From positions 1 through 8,313 of the forward strand of contig JAJDAB010000084.1 of assembly GCA_029262095.1 (NCBI GenBank): DNA of 8,313 nt. Direction: 5' to 3'. This document shows positions 6,631 through 8,313 of this stretch, one piece after another. The notes beneath the pieces are model-generated. The model was not told the origin of the DNA. It saw nothing but the letters and a program-made list of their open reading frames with translations, and ran no database searches. Each line of letters starts with the position of its first letter. Positions within the stretch are counted from its first letter, which is position 1. The translations under genes were made by a program, and so were the position numbers. The stretch comes from Candidatus Hydrogenedentota bacterium. GTDB lineage: Bacteria > Hydrogenedentota > Hydrogenedentia > Hydrogenedentales > SLHB01.

Positions 6631-6706
6631 CAATCGATATAGCGCACGATACCCAACATTCTCTTCTTTGCGCCTTTGCGTTTATAAAGCGAGTCGAGTC
6701 GCCGAT
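6631..6706. other. Convergent intergenic gap with short CTTTGCG direct repeat
   Basis: This is the 76-bp space between the stop of the permease gene (+) and the stop of clpA (-). It holds two CTTTGCG units (6666-6672 and 6674-6680) and an AT-rich TTTATAAA palindrome (6681-6688). GCGA/TCGC at 6689-6692 and 6699-6702 could make a 4-bp hairpin followed on the - strand by TTTAT, a very weak terminator candidate for clpA. No strong terminator is evident for either gene. Confidence 0.5.
6666..6680. repeat. Short extragenic CTTTGCG tandem pair
   Basis: CTTTGCG occurs twice with a period of 8 bases, giving CTTTGCGCCTTTGCG, followed by a T-rich stretch. From memory, similar strings of CTTTGCG units occur between genes in many environmental bacterial genomes, so this may be a short dispersed extragenic element. 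With only two units in one place, chance remains possible. Confidence 0.4.

Positions 6707-8313
<1,607 letters not shown>

Noticed and set aside
6689..6702. Possible Rho-independent terminator after clpA on the - strand
   Set aside because: The stem is only four base pairs with a six-base loop and the following T run is interrupted, so it falls below a reasonable standard for a terminator.

Overview
The window looks like ordinary bacterial chromosome from a moderately GC-rich, probably Gram-negative organism. Supporting signs are a ClpA-type unfoldase, a putative lipoprotein with a Gly/Pro-rich tether, an exported YdjC/ChbG-type deacetylase, a sparse use of strong Shine-Dalgarno sites and many uncharacterised small membrane proteins. 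The style suggests an uncultured lineage near Planctomycetes/PVC or Hydrogenedentes, but nothing here fixes the taxon and this is a low-confidence impression. There are no phage, transposon, CRISPR, tRNA or rRNA signals.

Region 1 (1-2270, + strand) is a tightly packed five-gene run. It holds a two-helix membrane protein (start uncertain, frame open to the window edge), a second two-helix membrane protein (4-bp ATGA overlap), an unrecognised 193-aa soluble protein with what looks like a duplicated aromatic motif (4-bp gap), a secreted YdjC/ChbG-family carbohydrate deacetylase-like enzyme (4-bp ATGA overlap) and a small DUF4190-like membrane protein (3-bp gap). The spacing argues for one mRNA with translational coupling. 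Its promoter would lie to the left of the window.

Region 2 (2271-6630, + strand) opens with a 98-bp gap carrying a near-consensus sigma70-type promoter (TTGACG, 17-bp spacer, TATACT). Next comes a 569-aa putative lipoprotein built from four diverged copies of a roughly 120-aa beta-rich domain. A 29-bp gap leads to an ABC-transporter ATPase with a TTG start and, directly abutting it, a 582-aa polytopic ABC-2-type permease. The ATPase and permease clearly form one transporter. Whether the lipoprotein works with them or only shares the promoter is open.

Region 3 (6631-8313) has a 76-bp convergent intergenic gap with a short CTTTGCG direct repeat. The C-terminal roughly 70 percent of clpA follows on the - strand, entering the window from the right at the Walker A motif of its first AAA+ domain.

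I did not find a convincing new multi-gene defence or metabolic system. The most worthwhile unknowns are the four-repeat lipoprotein, the duplicated-motif 193-aa protein and the conserved-looking cassette around the exported deacetylase.
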